Of a DNA stretch of 64,000 nucleotides, positions 44,076 through 53,330 are shown piece by piece. The DNA is from Ardenticatena maritima (GTDB lineage: Bacteria > Chloroflexota > Anaerolineae > Ardenticatenales > Ardenticatenaceae): assembly GCF_001306175.1 (NCBI RefSeq), contig NZ_LGKN01000009.1:1-64000 (forward strand), written 5' to 3'. A model generated the notes under the pieces. It was not told the origin of the DNA. It was given only the letters and a program-made list of their open reading frames with translations, and did no database searches. Every line of letters starts with the position of its first letter. Positions within the stretch are counted from its first letter, which is position 1. The position numbers were made by a program, and so were the translations under genes.

Positions 44076-46727
44076 TTAGGGGGATTGCAACGCTTCATGC
44101 AAGGTGTAGAGCAACGATGTCGGCGGCGCCGGTACGCCCCGCACGTCTTCGCTCAACTCCCAGAACATGGCGCCCCGCAAGCCTTCGGCTTTCAGATACT
44201 GCACTTTGCGCACAATCGTGTCGGGGTCGTCATAGGTGATGAAAGTTGTCCCGTTGAAGAGCCAGGGCACTTGCGCCTGTGGGTGGAAGAACTTTTGATA
44301 CGTCGGCTCGTAGTTCGCCACGATGTCGGCGTAATCGAGCATACCGTTTTCCCACGTCCCCGGCCCGACGCGCCCAGCCGGCTGATACAACCCATCACCA
44401 TTGGGCCCCGGCGACACTTCCGTCCAACTGCGCCCATAGAACGGCAAGCCCAGCACCAATTTCTCGCGCGGCACGCCGGCATTGATGTAGTTCTGCACGG
44501 CGGCGTGCACGTTGAAGTTGATGGGGTCTTCCGATGGGTCGTTGGGCGAGTAGTAGAGCGGCGCGTTGAAATTCGTGACGTTCTCCCAGTCGCCGTGGAA
44601 ATCGTAGGTCATGATGTTGATGAAATCGAGATACTGCTGCATCTGTGCCAGTTCCATGTTGTTGATGATCGTGGGTCCCGCACCGCCGGCAATTGTGAGC
44701 AAGTAGGGCTGGCCGGTTTGCGCACTGAGCGCATCCAACTGATTGCGAAATTCAGCCAGCAGGAGCGTGTAGTTCTGTTTGTCTTCCGGTCGGCCGGGAG
44801 TGAGACCGCCTTCAACCGGATACTCCCAGTCAATGTCAATGCCGTCGAAAATGCCGGGGTGAGTGCCATACGAACCGCCAAACTCACCCTTGATGAACAG
44901 GTCAATGCACGATTGCACGAACGCCTGGCGCGACGCATCGGTCAGCGCCACGTCCGAGAATTTACCCGACCACGTCCAGCCGCCGATGGAGATGAGCACT
45001 TTCAGGTGTGGGTACTGCTCTTTGAGCAGGCGCAACTGGTTGAAACTGCCGCGCAGTGCGCCCGCGTCCCATGAATCGCCGGGGTAGAATTTGTCCACGT
45101 CGGCGTAGGGGTCTCCCAACACACAACGCCCATCGTTGGAAATGTTGGCGAAGGCGTAGTTGATGTGCGTCAGTTTGGACGCATCAATGTCCATGACGTG
45201 ATAGTCGCTGTCATAGACCCCCCATGAGGGGTAATAGCCCACAACAATGTAGTCGCTCGACGGCGGCACTGTGGGCGTCGCCGTCGGCGTCGGCGTAGGT
45301 GTTGGCGTCGCTGTCGGCGACGCGGGCGTGCTAGTGGCCGTTGGTGTTGGCGTTGGCGTCGCTGTCGGCGACACAGGCGTGCCGGTGGCCGTCGGTGTCG
45401 GTGTCTGCGGTTTCGACTGCAAAATCAGCGGCAAGAAAGCCTGTGGCGCCATGTTGGTTGGTGTAGGAGACGGGGTTTGTATTGGCGTCGCCGTGGGCGT
45501 TGCTGTAGGTGAGACGGGTGTCGGCGTACTGCCGACACTGCACGGGCCCAAATCTTCCCAGACGCCCCACTGCCCCGTGGTGCCCGGTTCCTCGCCCTGC
45601 GTCCACCACTTCGCGCGCCATTCATGCCCGTTGTGCGACACGACGTCGCCGCTTGTGTAGACCGCGTTCGCATCCCACGCCGGCGCACTGCACACGCCGC
45701 CCGGCGTGGGCGTTGGCGGCACGGGCGTGCTGGTGGGTTGCGGTGTCGCTGTCGGCGGCACGGGCGTGCTGGTCGGCTGTGGCGTCGCCGTTGGTGGCAC
45801 GGGCGTGTTGGTTGGCTGTGGCGTCGCCGTTGGCGGCACGGGCGTGCTGGTGGCGGATGGCGTCGCTGTGGGCGGGATGGGTGTCGGCGCAGTGCCACCG
45901 CTGCACGCGCCCAAATCTTCCCAGACGCCCCACTGCCCCGTGGTGCCCGGTTCTTCGCCCCGCGTCCACCACTTCGCGCGCCATTCATGCCCGTTGTGCG
46001 ATACCACGTCGCCGCCCACATACGCCACGGCGGCATTCCACGCCGGCGCACTACACACGCCTGCATCGGGGGTGGGCGTTACCGTAGGCGCTGGTTCGCC
46101 GCCACCGCTCGCCTGAAAAACGACGTCAGAACAGGCGTAAAACGCTTCGGGGCTATCAGTGCGCTGCCAAATGGCGTAGATGACGTGTCGCCCAGTGCGC
46201 GCGGGAATGGTGGCTTGAAATTCATACGCCCCATTGACCAGCGGCGGATCGGACACCACAGCAAACTGCTCCAAGTCAGACCATTTGAGCGGCTGTGTGG
46301 GATCATAGCCATCTTTCGTGATGTAAAGTTCAAAGTATCCTGGATGTGGTGCCGTCGCTGCAAATTTGAAAGTGTAATCACCACTCTGGACGACCGTTGC
46401 CGGCCAATCGGCGCGCGGGGTATCAAACGCCGCATACTTGGCGCGATTGGCGCTGCACAATTTTCCGTCCGGTATCAGTTCCCGATGGCGACCATTCGCA
46501 TCACCAATGTTGACCTCATTCCAATCGTAAAGCGGTTGTGTGCCCCCCACTGAAACGGCATACTGGCACGCCGCTGATGTGGGGCTCTCAGGACCTTCCA
46601 GAAAGCAGGAATAGACTCGGCTCGCCGGTGAGGAGAGCGTACCATGCGCCCATGTAGGTTCGATATTCACAAACAACGCGACGCCCACTAACACAAGACA
46701 CCCAACAAGTAATCGCAGGAATTTCAT
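44076..46727 (-). CDS. Secreted AA10 LPMO-CBM5-CBM5-GH18 chitinase fusion
   Basis: An 883-residue secreted, multi-module chitin-degrading enzyme. A signal peptide ends at ...EPTWA, leaving His28 as the mature N-terminus. Residues 28-205 are an AA10 lytic polysaccharide monooxygenase: [27 protein letters not shown], the second copper-brace His128 in [20 protein letters not shown], and [18 protein letters not shown]. Two CBM5/12-like chitin-binding modules lie at ~225-275 and ~346-396, joined by Pro/Thr linkers with 13-residue repeats. The C-terminal GH18 chitinase (~492-880) has SIGGW and the DxxDxDxE site in [11 protein letters not shown] with acid/base Glu635, plus MTYDFHG. It would oxidise crystalline chitin and hydrolyse the freed chains. 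The linker includes [11 protein letters not shown], of unknown role. Confidence 0.95.
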   Translation of the reverse strand: MKFLRLLVGCLVLVGVALFVNIEPTWAHGTLSSPASRVYSCFLEGPESPTSAACQYAVSVGGTQPLYDWNEVNIGDANGRHRELIPDGKLCSANRAKYAAFDTPRADWPATVVQSGDYTFKFAATAPHPGYFELYITKDGYDPTQPLKWSDLEQFAVVSDPPLVNGAYEFQATIPARTGRHVIYAIWQRTDSPEAFYACSDVVFQASGGGEPAPTVTPTPDAGVCSAPAWNAAVAYVGGDVVSHNGHEWRAKWWTRGEEPGTTGQWGVWEDLGACSGGTAPTPIPPTATPSATSTPVPPTATPQPTNTPVPPTATPQPTSTPVPPTATPQPTSTPVPPTPTPGGVCSAPAWDANAVYTSGDVVSHNGHEWRAKWWTQGEEPGTTGQWGVWEDLGPCSVGSTPTPVSPTATPTATPIQTPSPTPTNMAPQAFLPLILQSKPQTPTPTATGTPVSPTATPTPTPTATSTPASPTATPTPTPTPTATPTVPPSSDYIVVGYYPSWGVYDSDYHVMDIDASKLTHINYAFANISNDGRCVLGDPYADVDKFYPGDSWDAGALRGSFNQLRLLKEQYPHLKVLISIGGWTWSGKFSDVALTDASRQAFVQSCIDLFIKGEFGGSYGTHPGIFDGIDIDWEYPVEGGLTPGRPEDKQNYTLLLAEFRNQLDALSAQTGQPYLLTIAGGAGPTIINNMELAQMQQYLDFINIMTYDFHGDWENVTNFNAPLYYSPNDPSEDPINFNVHAAVQNYINAGVPREKLVLGLPFYGRSWTEVSPGPNGDGLYQPAGRVGPGTWENGMLDYADIVANYEPTYQKFFHPQAQVPWLFNGTTFITYDDPDTIVRKVQYLKAEGLRGAMFWELSEDVRGVPAPPTSLLYTLHEALQSP
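45540..45692 (-). repeat. CBM5-like module copy 1 (in LPMO-chitinase)
   Basis: One of four nearly identical ~150-bp segments encoding CSAPAW...[10 protein letters not shown] in two adjacent chitinase genes. Shared DNA includes long runs without any difference, so homology is recent or kept by gene conversion. Confidence 0.85.
45705..45884 (-). repeat. 39-bp tandem repeat coding Pro/Thr linker
   Basis: Four to five tandem 39-bp units coding [13 protein letters not shown] join the two CBM5-like modules. Units are nearly identical in DNA, so copy number probably varies between strains by slippage. Confidence 0.8.
45903..46055 (-). repeat. CBM5-like module copy 2 (in LPMO-chitinase)
   Basis: Second copy in this gene. 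It has [15 protein letters not shown], where copy 1 has [15 protein letters not shown]; otherwise the core is the same. Confidence 0.85.
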
Positions 46728-46745
46728 GCGTTCCCCCTCTCCTTC

Positions 46746-49421
46746 TTAGTTGCACGCGCCCAAATCTTCCCAGACGCCCCACTGCCCCGTGGTGCCCGGT
46801 TCCTCGCCCTGCGTCCACCACTTCGCGCGCCATTCATGCCCGTTGTGCGATACCACGTCGCCGCCTATGTAGACCGCGCTCGCATCCCACGCCGGTGCAC
46901 TGCACACGCCGCCCGGCGTGGGCGTTGGCGGCACGGGTGTGCTGGTCGGCTGTGGCGTCGCCGTTGGCGGCACGGGCGTGCGGGTAGCAGGTGGCGTCGC
47001 TGTGGGCGGGATGGGTGTCGGCGTGCTGCCGCCGCTGCACGCGCCCAAATCTTCCCAGACGCCCCACTGCCCCGTGGTGCCCGGTTCTTCGCCCCGCGTC
47101 CACCACTTCGCGCGCCATTCATGCCCGTTGTGCGACACGACGTCGCCGCCCACATACGCCACGACAGCACTCCACGCCGGCGCACTGCATACGCCTGCAT
47201 CGGGGGTGGGCGTTGGCGGCACAGGGGTGCCACTCGTAGGTGGTGTGGCGGTTGGCGGCACGGGCGTGCTCGTCGTGGGTGGCGTTGTCGGTGTTTGCGT
47301 GGGCGTTGGCGTCTGACCGCCCAAATCCGCTAGCGGCAAGGTGGGGTATTCGCTGTGGAAGGCGTAGCGCACACCGTTGACTTCAATGGTGTAATGCGAT
47401 GGTCCCGAAATGGGGAGTTTGTAGCGGATGTTGAATTCAACCGCCGCCCCATCAGGCCACGATTGCCAGGCGGGCAACGTCACCGCGACACGGTGAAAAT
47501 CGCCGCGCAATCCCCCAACATTGGGACCTTGATGCCCAACGTTGATGACCTGCAAGCCCCACCCGCTCATATCGCCAATGTCGGACGGGGTGGATGTGGG
47601 CACGTCAAACTCGATGCGTGTGCCGCCGGGCAATGTTGTTCCCGTGCGGTTGATGAACTTGATTTTGGGCGTAATGGGGTAGTTGTTGTCGCCCACAGGG
47701 AAGTCGTACACGTCCACTTCGATATCCAGCGCTTGCGCAGGCAATGGGTCGAGCCAGCGCCGCGCCTCATAGGGTGAAGCGGTTTTGAGCGCGTCGTACA
47801 GCGTGCTTACCAGCGTATCGCCAAAAAAGTATTCGCCCCGGTCGGCGTGGAAGGCGTAATCGCCCGCCAATTCCCAAATCATCACGCCGCCAATGCCCTT
47901 TTCGGCCACGTAGGCGGCTTTGTCGCGCAGGGATTGTTCGTCTTCAATAGAGAGGAAGACGCGCTTCTGCTCATTCCAGAGCCAGGGCGCTTTGGCGACG
48001 TCGTCATAGTAGCGTGTGTAGGTGCCCACCAGTTGGTCGGCGGGGTCGTTCTGGGGGTCCAGCCCATACGCCGCCAGATACGAGGGCGCGATGCCCGCTT
48101 CGAGGTTCTTGGCGTGCCACATGGGATTGGAACCGGAGTAGAGTTCATTCCCGTTCGGGTCGAGGTCGTGCCAGAGGTTGTCAATGCCCATGGCGCCGTA
48201 GCCGCATTTGCTGGTGCCCAACCCCGTGCCAGGCGGGCAAGCGTTTTGATCAGGCAAGGCGGCGCGCCCCCACAAGCCGTGTGTGCCACCGCTGACGCCT
48301 TGCCAGCCCCGCGTATAGAAGGGCACGCCGATGTTGATGCGCCCCGGCGGCAATGAGCCGCGGAAGTAGTGATACGCCCAATCCGCGTTGAGATAGCCGA
48401 TGCCGTCATAGGCGCTGTACACGTTGGCGGCTGCCAATTCGGCGTCTTCGCCGGTGTCGAAGAGCGGCGCATTGTGTCCCACAAAGTCGTTCCATGAACC
48501 GTGCAAATCGTACGTCATGATGTTGACGAAATCGAGGTACTGCGTCACGCTGAAATCTTCCATGCCGCGCAACAGCCAGCCAGAAGCGGGAACAGCCGCC
48601 GTGAGCAAGTAATGTTTGCCGTCCTGCGCGCCGGCGGCGTCCAGCCGTTCGCGCAGGGTGCGCATGAGCACTTCATACCGCGCCCACAGCACGTCGCGGT
48701 GTTTGTCGGCAATCCACCAATCATCAGGATTGCCCGCCTTGGACATGGATGTGGGGTATTCGTAGTCAATGTCCACGCCGTCAAAGCCGTAGGTGCGCAA
48801 AAAGTCAACAACCGAATCGGCGAAGGCTTCAATGCCCGCGTCGGTCAGCGTCATCTCGTAGAAACCGCCGCTGGCAACGCGCTGCCCATTGGCGTCAAAG
48901 TAGCCGCCGGTTTCCGCCCACCCCCCTACGGAGATGAGGGTTTTGACGTGCGGATATTGCCGCTTGTAGACCGTCAACAAGTTGAAGTGTCCCTTGTAGG
49001 GCAAGGTTGGGTCGAGTTCAGCGCCGGGGACGCCCGGCCATTCCATGCCCGTTGAAGGGTTGTTGGGGTCAGATGGGTCGCCGATAGAAATGCGATGATC
49101 GGGTCCGACGTGTGCAAACGCATAGTTGATGTGTGTAATTTTCTCCCAAGGAATATCGGAGACGAGATAGGCGGGTTGTCCGTTCTTGCCATGACGCCAG
49201 GCGGTGAAATAGCCGATGATGCGGCGAGTGTGATTGGGACCCAATCGTTCGCGCCCCGTTTCATCGTACACCGTGCAGTAGGGCGATTGAACGCCGGGCG
49301 TTGCGTAAAGTCCTTCGGGACGGCACGCGGCATGGTCTACTGCGGTTTGCGCATTGGCTTGCGTGAAGCCAAACAACAGCGCCACCACCAGACCAAGCCC
49401 CAAGAAGAGCCGATGTGTCAT
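46746..49421 (-). CDS. Secreted GH18 chitinase with two C-terminal CBM5-like modules
   Basis: An 891-residue secreted endochitinase. A signal peptide (RLFLGLGLVVALLFGFTQANA) precedes a long GH18 domain (~65-560) with TLISVGGWAE, the active site YGFDGVDIDYEYP (Glu221) and NIMTYDLHGSW. A beta-rich domain at ~575-705 (EVDVYDFPVGDNNYPITPKI ... LGGLRGDFHRVAV-type strands) resembles accessory chitin-binding domains. Two CBM5/12-like modules at ~743-795 and ~838-891 close the protein, each after a Pro/Thr linker. Tyr replaces the Trp next to the catalytic Glu seen in the neighbouring GH18. It lies between the GH3 gene and the LPMO fusion, 18 bases upstream of the latter. Confidence 0.95.
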   Translation of the reverse strand: MTHRLFLGLGLVVALLFGFTQANAQTAVDHAACRPEGLYATPGVQSPYCTVYDETGRERLGPNHTRRIIGYFTAWRHGKNGQPAYLVSDIPWEKITHINYAFAHVGPDHRISIGDPSDPNNPSTGMEWPGVPGAELDPTLPYKGHFNLLTVYKRQYPHVKTLISVGGWAETGGYFDANGQRVASGGFYEMTLTDAGIEAFADSVVDFLRTYGFDGVDIDYEYPTSMSKAGNPDDWWIADKHRDVLWARYEVLMRTLRERLDAAGAQDGKHYLLTAAVPASGWLLRGMEDFSVTQYLDFVNIMTYDLHGSWNDFVGHNAPLFDTGEDAELAAANVYSAYDGIGYLNADWAYHYFRGSLPPGRINIGVPFYTRGWQGVSGGTHGLWGRAALPDQNACPPGTGLGTSKCGYGAMGIDNLWHDLDPNGNELYSGSNPMWHAKNLEAGIAPSYLAAYGLDPQNDPADQLVGTYTRYYDDVAKAPWLWNEQKRVFLSIEDEQSLRDKAAYVAEKGIGGVMIWELAGDYAFHADRGEYFFGDTLVSTLYDALKTASPYEARRWLDPLPAQALDIEVDVYDFPVGDNNYPITPKIKFINRTGTTLPGGTRIEFDVPTSTPSDIGDMSGWGLQVINVGHQGPNVGGLRGDFHRVAVTLPAWQSWPDGAAVEFNIRYKLPISGPSHYTIEVNGVRYAFHSEYPTLPLADLGGQTPTPTQTPTTPPTTSTPVPPTATPPTSGTPVPPTPTPDAGVCSAPAWSAVVAYVGGDVVSHNGHEWRAKWWTRGEEPGTTGQWGVWEDLGACSGGSTPTPIPPTATPPATRTPVPPTATPQPTSTPVPPTPTPGGVCSAPAWDASAVYIGGDVVSHNGHEWRAKWWTQGEEPGTTGQWGVWEDLGACN
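46752..46904 (-). repeat. CBM5-like module copy 3 (C-terminus of GH18 chitinase)
   Basis: Same sequence type as the copies in the neighbouring gene, with WWTQGEE, closest to copy 1. It ends the protein one residue after the last Cys. Confidence 0.85.
47037..47189 (-). repeat. CBM5-like module copy 4 (in GH18 chitinase)
   Basis: The WWTRGEE version, closest to copy 2. The paired order R-type then Q-type is the same in both genes, suggesting that the tandem pair was copied as a unit. Confidence 0.85.
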
Positions 49422-49496
49422 CCTTTCCTTCCTTCCTGTTTGAGTTGGTTGCCATGCACCGCCGGGCGGCGGCGCGTCTTTCCACCAACGCCTTGC

Positions 49497-51164
49497 TTAC
49501 GACGACATGTCGGCCGACTTGCCTTCGTGGGGCTTCGATGCAGGGATGACGGTCAAATGGCGAGTCGTGTGCAAACCGTGGCCGCGGGGGAACAGCCCCG
49601 GAAGAGAGACGGGTAAACGTCCTGAGAATGGAATTTCACCAAAGAGGGCTTTGGCGAGTGCTTCGATGGAAGGGGGTTGCAGGCTGTACGTGCAAACAAA
49701 GGTGCGCACCTGCGGGAATGCTGTCAGGTCGTAGGGCAAGCGCAACGCCACAACGATGGGTTGCACGCCGGCCGCCACCAAGGCTCGCACCAGGTCGGCT
49801 TGCGCGGGTTGTTGCCAGGCGTTCTGTGTGGCAACGATGACGTAATCAAAAATGCGCGCCTGCTCGACAAGGCTGGCGATTTCGTCCTCGCCGGGGTCGG
49901 GGGGGAAGATGTATTCGCACACCAGGGGATGAAAACGGCGGAGCGCGCGCCCCAATTGGAGCCGCACCGTCGAAGAGGTATCGGCGGGGGTCAAATCAAC
50001 CGGCTGAGGCACGAAGACGCCAATCCGCGCCGAGGCGCTGGGGCGCAAGGGCAACACATGGTTTTCATCGCGCACAAGGGTGATGGAGCGTTCGGCGATT
50101 TCTTGCGCAACGCGGCGGTGGGCTTCACACGCCAACACGTCCAGCGTAGGCTGGGGCGCTTGTTCGGCAACCCAGCGGCGCAACTGGCGCACGGGGTGCG
50201 TGCCGGCGCGCGCCTGAGCAGACGGCCACAAACCGCGTTCCAGCGCCTGTTGCAGCGCACGCACAACCCGCGCCTGGTCGTCAACCTGGGGACCCAGCAA
50301 CAACAGGTTGTTGCCCGCCAGCACCGCCGCCAAACTATCCAGAATCAGCCCTTCGCCCTGGCGAATGGCGTGCATGTCCAGCGCATCGCTCACCACCACC
50401 CCTTCAAACCCCAATTCGCGCCGCAACACCCCTTCAATGACGGCGCTCGACAGCGTTGCGGGCAACGTCTCCTGCCCGGTGATGGACGGCACCGCCACAT
50501 GCGCCGTCATCACCAGCCGCACCCCCGCTTCGATCGCGGCGGCGAAAGGCACCCACTCCATGCGCGCCAACCGATCGCGCCCATGCGGCACCACGGGGGC
50601 TTTGCGGTGCGAATCCTCGGCGGTATCGCCGTGTCCGGGGAAATGCTTGGCGGTAGCGGCAACCCCCTGGCGCTGCATCCCCCGAATCATCGCCGCCGCC
50701 AGCCGCGCCACCTCGTGCGGGTCTTCACCGAACGAACGCACGCCAATCACCGGGTTGTGGGGATTGCTGTTGACGTCGCAGACAGGCGCATAGTTGACAT
50801 TGACCCCCAACGCCGCCAACTCGCGCCCAATCACCTCACCCGCGCGAAACGCCAGGTCGTCGGAGCCGGTCGCGCCGAGCGCCATGTTGCCGGGGAGCGC
50901 CGTTACCCCCTCCCCGATAGCCGCCAACTGTCCCCCCTCCTGGTCGGCGGCAATCAGAAACGGCGCCCCCCCGACTTCACGGGCAACCTGCTGGATGGCG
51001 TCGGTCAGCGCGCGCACTTGCGCCGGCGATTCGATATTCAGATGGCGAAAGAGCGTCACCCCGGCGGGACGCCACGCCAACAGGCGCTCGCGGACGGCCT
51101 GGTCTAGTGCCGTGCCTTCAAACGCCAGCAACACATGGTCTCCGACTACCTGTTCGTACCCCAT
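49497..51164 (-). CDS. GH3 beta-N-acetylhexosaminidase (NagZ-like)
   Basis: A 555-residue glycoside hydrolase family 3 enzyme. The TIM barrel has PFLIAADQEGGQLAAIGEG, the KHFPGHGDTAEDSH loop (K173, H174, catalytic D184-H186 pair) typical of the NagZ branch, and the nucleophile Asp260 in GVVVSDALDMHAI. The extra C-terminal ~200 residues form the second GH3 domain, absent from short NagZ. No signal peptide is visible, so it acts in the cytoplasm, cutting imported chito-oligosaccharides to GlcNAc. It follows the permease genes by 12 bases. Confidence 0.92.
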   Translation of the reverse strand: MGYEQVVGDHVLLAFEGTALDQAVRERLLAWRPAGVTLFRHLNIESPAQVRALTDAIQQVAREVGGAPFLIAADQEGGQLAAIGEGVTALPGNMALGATGSDDLAFRAGEVIGRELAALGVNVNYAPVCDVNSNPHNPVIGVRSFGEDPHEVARLAAAMIRGMQRQGVAATAKHFPGHGDTAEDSHRKAPVVPHGRDRLARMEWVPFAAAIEAGVRLVMTAHVAVPSITGQETLPATLSSAVIEGVLRRELGFEGVVVSDALDMHAIRQGEGLILDSLAAVLAGNNLLLLGPQVDDQARVVRALQQALERGLWPSAQARAGTHPVRQLRRWVAEQAPQPTLDVLACEAHRRVAQEIAERSITLVRDENHVLPLRPSASARIGVFVPQPVDLTPADTSSTVRLQLGRALRRFHPLVCEYIFPPDPGEDEIASLVEQARIFDYVIVATQNAWQQPAQADLVRALVAAGVQPIVVALRLPYDLTAFPQVRTFVCTYSLQPPSIEALAKALFGEIPFSGRLPVSLPGLFPRGHGLHTTRHLTVIPASKPHEGKSADMSS

Positions 51165-51176
51165 TGTTCCCCCTTC

Positions 51177-52088
51177 TCAGCCTTTCGAGCCGCTCAACAC
51201 AATGCCGCTGATGAGATAGCGTTGCGCGACGAAGAACACGAGCAGCAACGGCAACGCCGTCAGCACCGAGGCGGCCATGATGGTTGGCCAGGGTTGCGTG
51301 GTCTGCTGTGGGTTGACCAACGACGCCACATAGACGGGCAACGTGTAGAGTTTGGTGGTTTGCAGGTAGATAATCGGTTGCAACAGAGCGTTCCAATGCC
51401 CGACGAAGAGGAACGTCGAAACGGTTGCCAGCGCCGGGCGGCAAAGCGGCAAGATAATGCTCCACCAAATCCGCAAGTGCGACGCCCCGTCAAGGAAGGC
51501 GGCTTCGTCCAATTCGCGCGGCAATTGCAGCATAAACTGGCGCAACAAGAAGACCATAGCCGCACCGCCGGCAAAATAGCCGGGAATGGTGAGCGGGTTG
51601 TACGTGCCAATCCAGCCCACTTTGTTGAAGAAGACGTACTGCGGCACAATCAGCGCCTGGAACGGAATCATCATCGTTGACAGCATGAGGAAGAAGACCA
51701 CGTTGCGCCCCGGCCACTCAATGCGGCTGAACGCATACGCCACCGCGCTGACCGAAATGAGCGTGCCCAGCACCGCCAGCGCCGTCACGAAAATGGAGTT
51801 GGCGTAGGCGCGCAGAAAGTCCACATCTTGCAGAATTTGGGTGTACGCCGTCAATTGCGGGTCGGATGGGAACCAGACCAATTGCGGGGCGTTGGCTTCC
51901 TCGTATGTTTTGAACGAGGTGAGAACCATCCAGATGAGCGGCAACGCCATCACCAGGCTCCCCGCTGTCAGGAACAGATAGAGCACCCCGCGTTCCACCC
52001 GCGTTTGCCATGTGCGCCACCGCGCCCCGCTCACAGCCAGATGAGCCACCTCGGTTTGCTTGCGTGCTTCATGCGCCTGCATGCGCAT
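51177..52088 (-). CDS. ABC sugar transporter permease, MalG-type
   Basis: A 303-residue inner-membrane permease with six helices and the cytoplasmic EAA loop ELDEAAFLDGASHLRIWWSI that docks the ATPase. It belongs to the CUT1 family of oligosaccharide importers. It lies between the MalF-type permease and the GH3 gene. The cargo is inferred from context to be chito-oligosaccharides. Confidence 0.93.
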   Translation of the reverse strand: MRMQAHEARKQTEVAHLAVSGARWRTWQTRVERGVLYLFLTAGSLVMALPLIWMVLTSFKTYEEANAPQLVWFPSDPQLTAYTQILQDVDFLRAYANSIFVTALAVLGTLISVSAVAYAFSRIEWPGRNVVFFLMLSTMMIPFQALIVPQYVFFNKVGWIGTYNPLTIPGYFAGGAAMVFLLRQFMLQLPRELDEAAFLDGASHLRIWWSIILPLCRPALATVSTFLFVGHWNALLQPIIYLQTTKLYTLPVYVASLVNPQQTTQPWPTIMAASVLTALPLLLVFFVAQRYLISGIVLSGSKG

Positions 52089-52109
52089 CCTCCTTCTTCA
52101 ACACTCTGT

Positions 52110-53252
52110 TTAGCGCAGGTCGTATTGCACCCAGCGGTCTTGGAATCGGAATTGGAAGTAGGTAATCACCAGAATGATGAGCGTCAGAATCCAGGAGATG
52201 GCGGCGCCATAGCCAATTTCATTGAAGCGGAATGTCGCCCGCCACAGGTAGAACACCACGGTATAACTCGACTGCGCCACCGTCGGGCTGTCGCGCAACA
52301 AGACGTAGGGTTGCTCGAACATTTGTATGATGGCAATCATGCCCACGATGAGGTTGTAAAACGTCGCCGGCGAGATGAGCGGCAAGGTGATTTTCCAGAA
52401 GCGCTGCCAGCGTGTCGCACCGTCCACTTCGGCGGCTTCGTAAAATTCGGGGGGAATGCTGTTGAGCGCCGCCAGATAGATGAGCATCATCGAGCCGCAA
52501 CTCCAGACCAGCAACAGCACAATGGACGTTTTGGTCCAAAGCGGGCTTTGCAACCAAAGCGGGACACGGTGCGCCGCCGGGAAGGCGCTGATGGTTTTCT
52601 CAAAGAGCGTAAAGTTGCCGCTTTGCAAACCGAGGAAAAAGGCGTTGAGGCTTTCGTTGGCATAGATGAAGGCGCGCAACAACAGGTTGAACAGCGTTGA
52701 TTTCTTGCTGAGCATGCGCAACAACGTGTTGATGAACCCGTTGTTGGCGTTGAACATGAGCACCCACGAAAGCAGCACCGCTGCGTTCAACCCCAGAATG
52801 ACCGGCAGATAAAACGCTGTGCGGAAGAAGCGCTCGCCGCGCAGTTTTTGGTTCAGCAAAATGGCCAACAGCAACGCCACAACCAGTTGTGCCGGCAAAC
52901 CAAAGAGCACAAAATAAAATGTGTTCACCAAAGCCGCGCGGAAGTTGGGGTCATCCGTCAGCAGGCGCACGTAGTTTTGCACCCCCACCCACTGCGGCGG
53001 ATTGGGCAACCGATAGACTGTGAAACTCCAATACAATGAAGCCGCCACCGGCACAAGCACGAAAATCACAAACCCCACCATCCAGGGGGCGGCAAAGGCG
53101 TAGCCCGCAAACGCATTTTGCTGGTGAATCTGAGACCCGCCGCGCCACCGAACAATCAAGCGCGCCACCCAGCCCAGCGCCACGCTTGACGCCAAGATGA
53201 AAGCCACCGTCGCCGCCGACCAGACCAGGGTATAGCCATAACTTTCCAGCAT
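52110..53252 (-). CDS. ABC sugar transporter permease, MalF-type
   Basis: A 380-residue permease with an extra N-terminal helix. The EAA loop reads EFYEAAEVDGATRWQRFWKI. A long extracytoplasmic loop around residues 165-225 is unusual for the size class. GAGGAGG stands a few bases before ATG 53252, right after the interleaved inverted repeats at 53275-53318. It pairs with the MalG-type subunit. Confidence 0.92.
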   Translation of the reverse strand: MLESYGYTLVWSAATVAFILASSVALGWVARLIVRWRGGSQIHQQNAFAGYAFAAPWMVGFVIFVLVPVAASLYWSFTVYRLPNPPQWVGVQNYVRLLTDDPNFRAALVNTFYFVLFGLPAQLVVALLLAILLNQKLRGERFFRTAFYLPVILGLNAAVLLSWVLMFNANNGFINTLLRMLSKKSTLFNLLLRAFIYANESLNAFFLGLQSGNFTLFEKTISAFPAAHRVPLWLQSPLWTKTSIVLLLVWSCGSMMLIYLAALNSIPPEFYEAAEVDGATRWQRFWKITLPLISPATFYNLIVGMIAIIQMFEQPYVLLRDSPTVAQSSYTVVFYLWRATFRFNEIGYGAAISWILTLIILVITYFQFRFQDRWVQYDLR

Positions 53253-53274
53253 GGTGCCTCCTCACTCGCATCCA

Positions 53275-53318
53275 CCTGTTGGGCATGCGGGGCGCAGCCC
53301 AACAGGCCACGCCCCGCA
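53275..53318 (-). repeat. Two interleaved perfect inverted repeats between binding-protein and permease genes
   Basis: Pair 1: CCTGTTGGGC (53275-53284) and GCCCAACAGG (53297-53306), 10 bp. Pair 2: TGCGGGGCG (53286-53294) and CGCCCCGCA (53310-53318), 9 bp. Each stem encloses one arm of the other, so in mRNA they are alternative hairpins or a tight pseudoknot. They sit just before the ribosome site of the MalF-type gene and may control the ratio of binding protein to permease. Confidence 0.75.
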
Positions 53319-53330
53319 CGCTCAGCCGCC

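Noticed and set aside
42582-45074. 830-codon plus-strand open frame opposite nagA and the chitinase
   Set aside because: It runs through two well-identified genes on the other strand and shows no domain of its own.
45540-47330. Short regular repeats resembling a CRISPR array
   Set aside because: They are in-frame Pro/Thr linker codons and CBM5 modules inside chitinase genes; there are no unique spacers of constant length and no cas genes.
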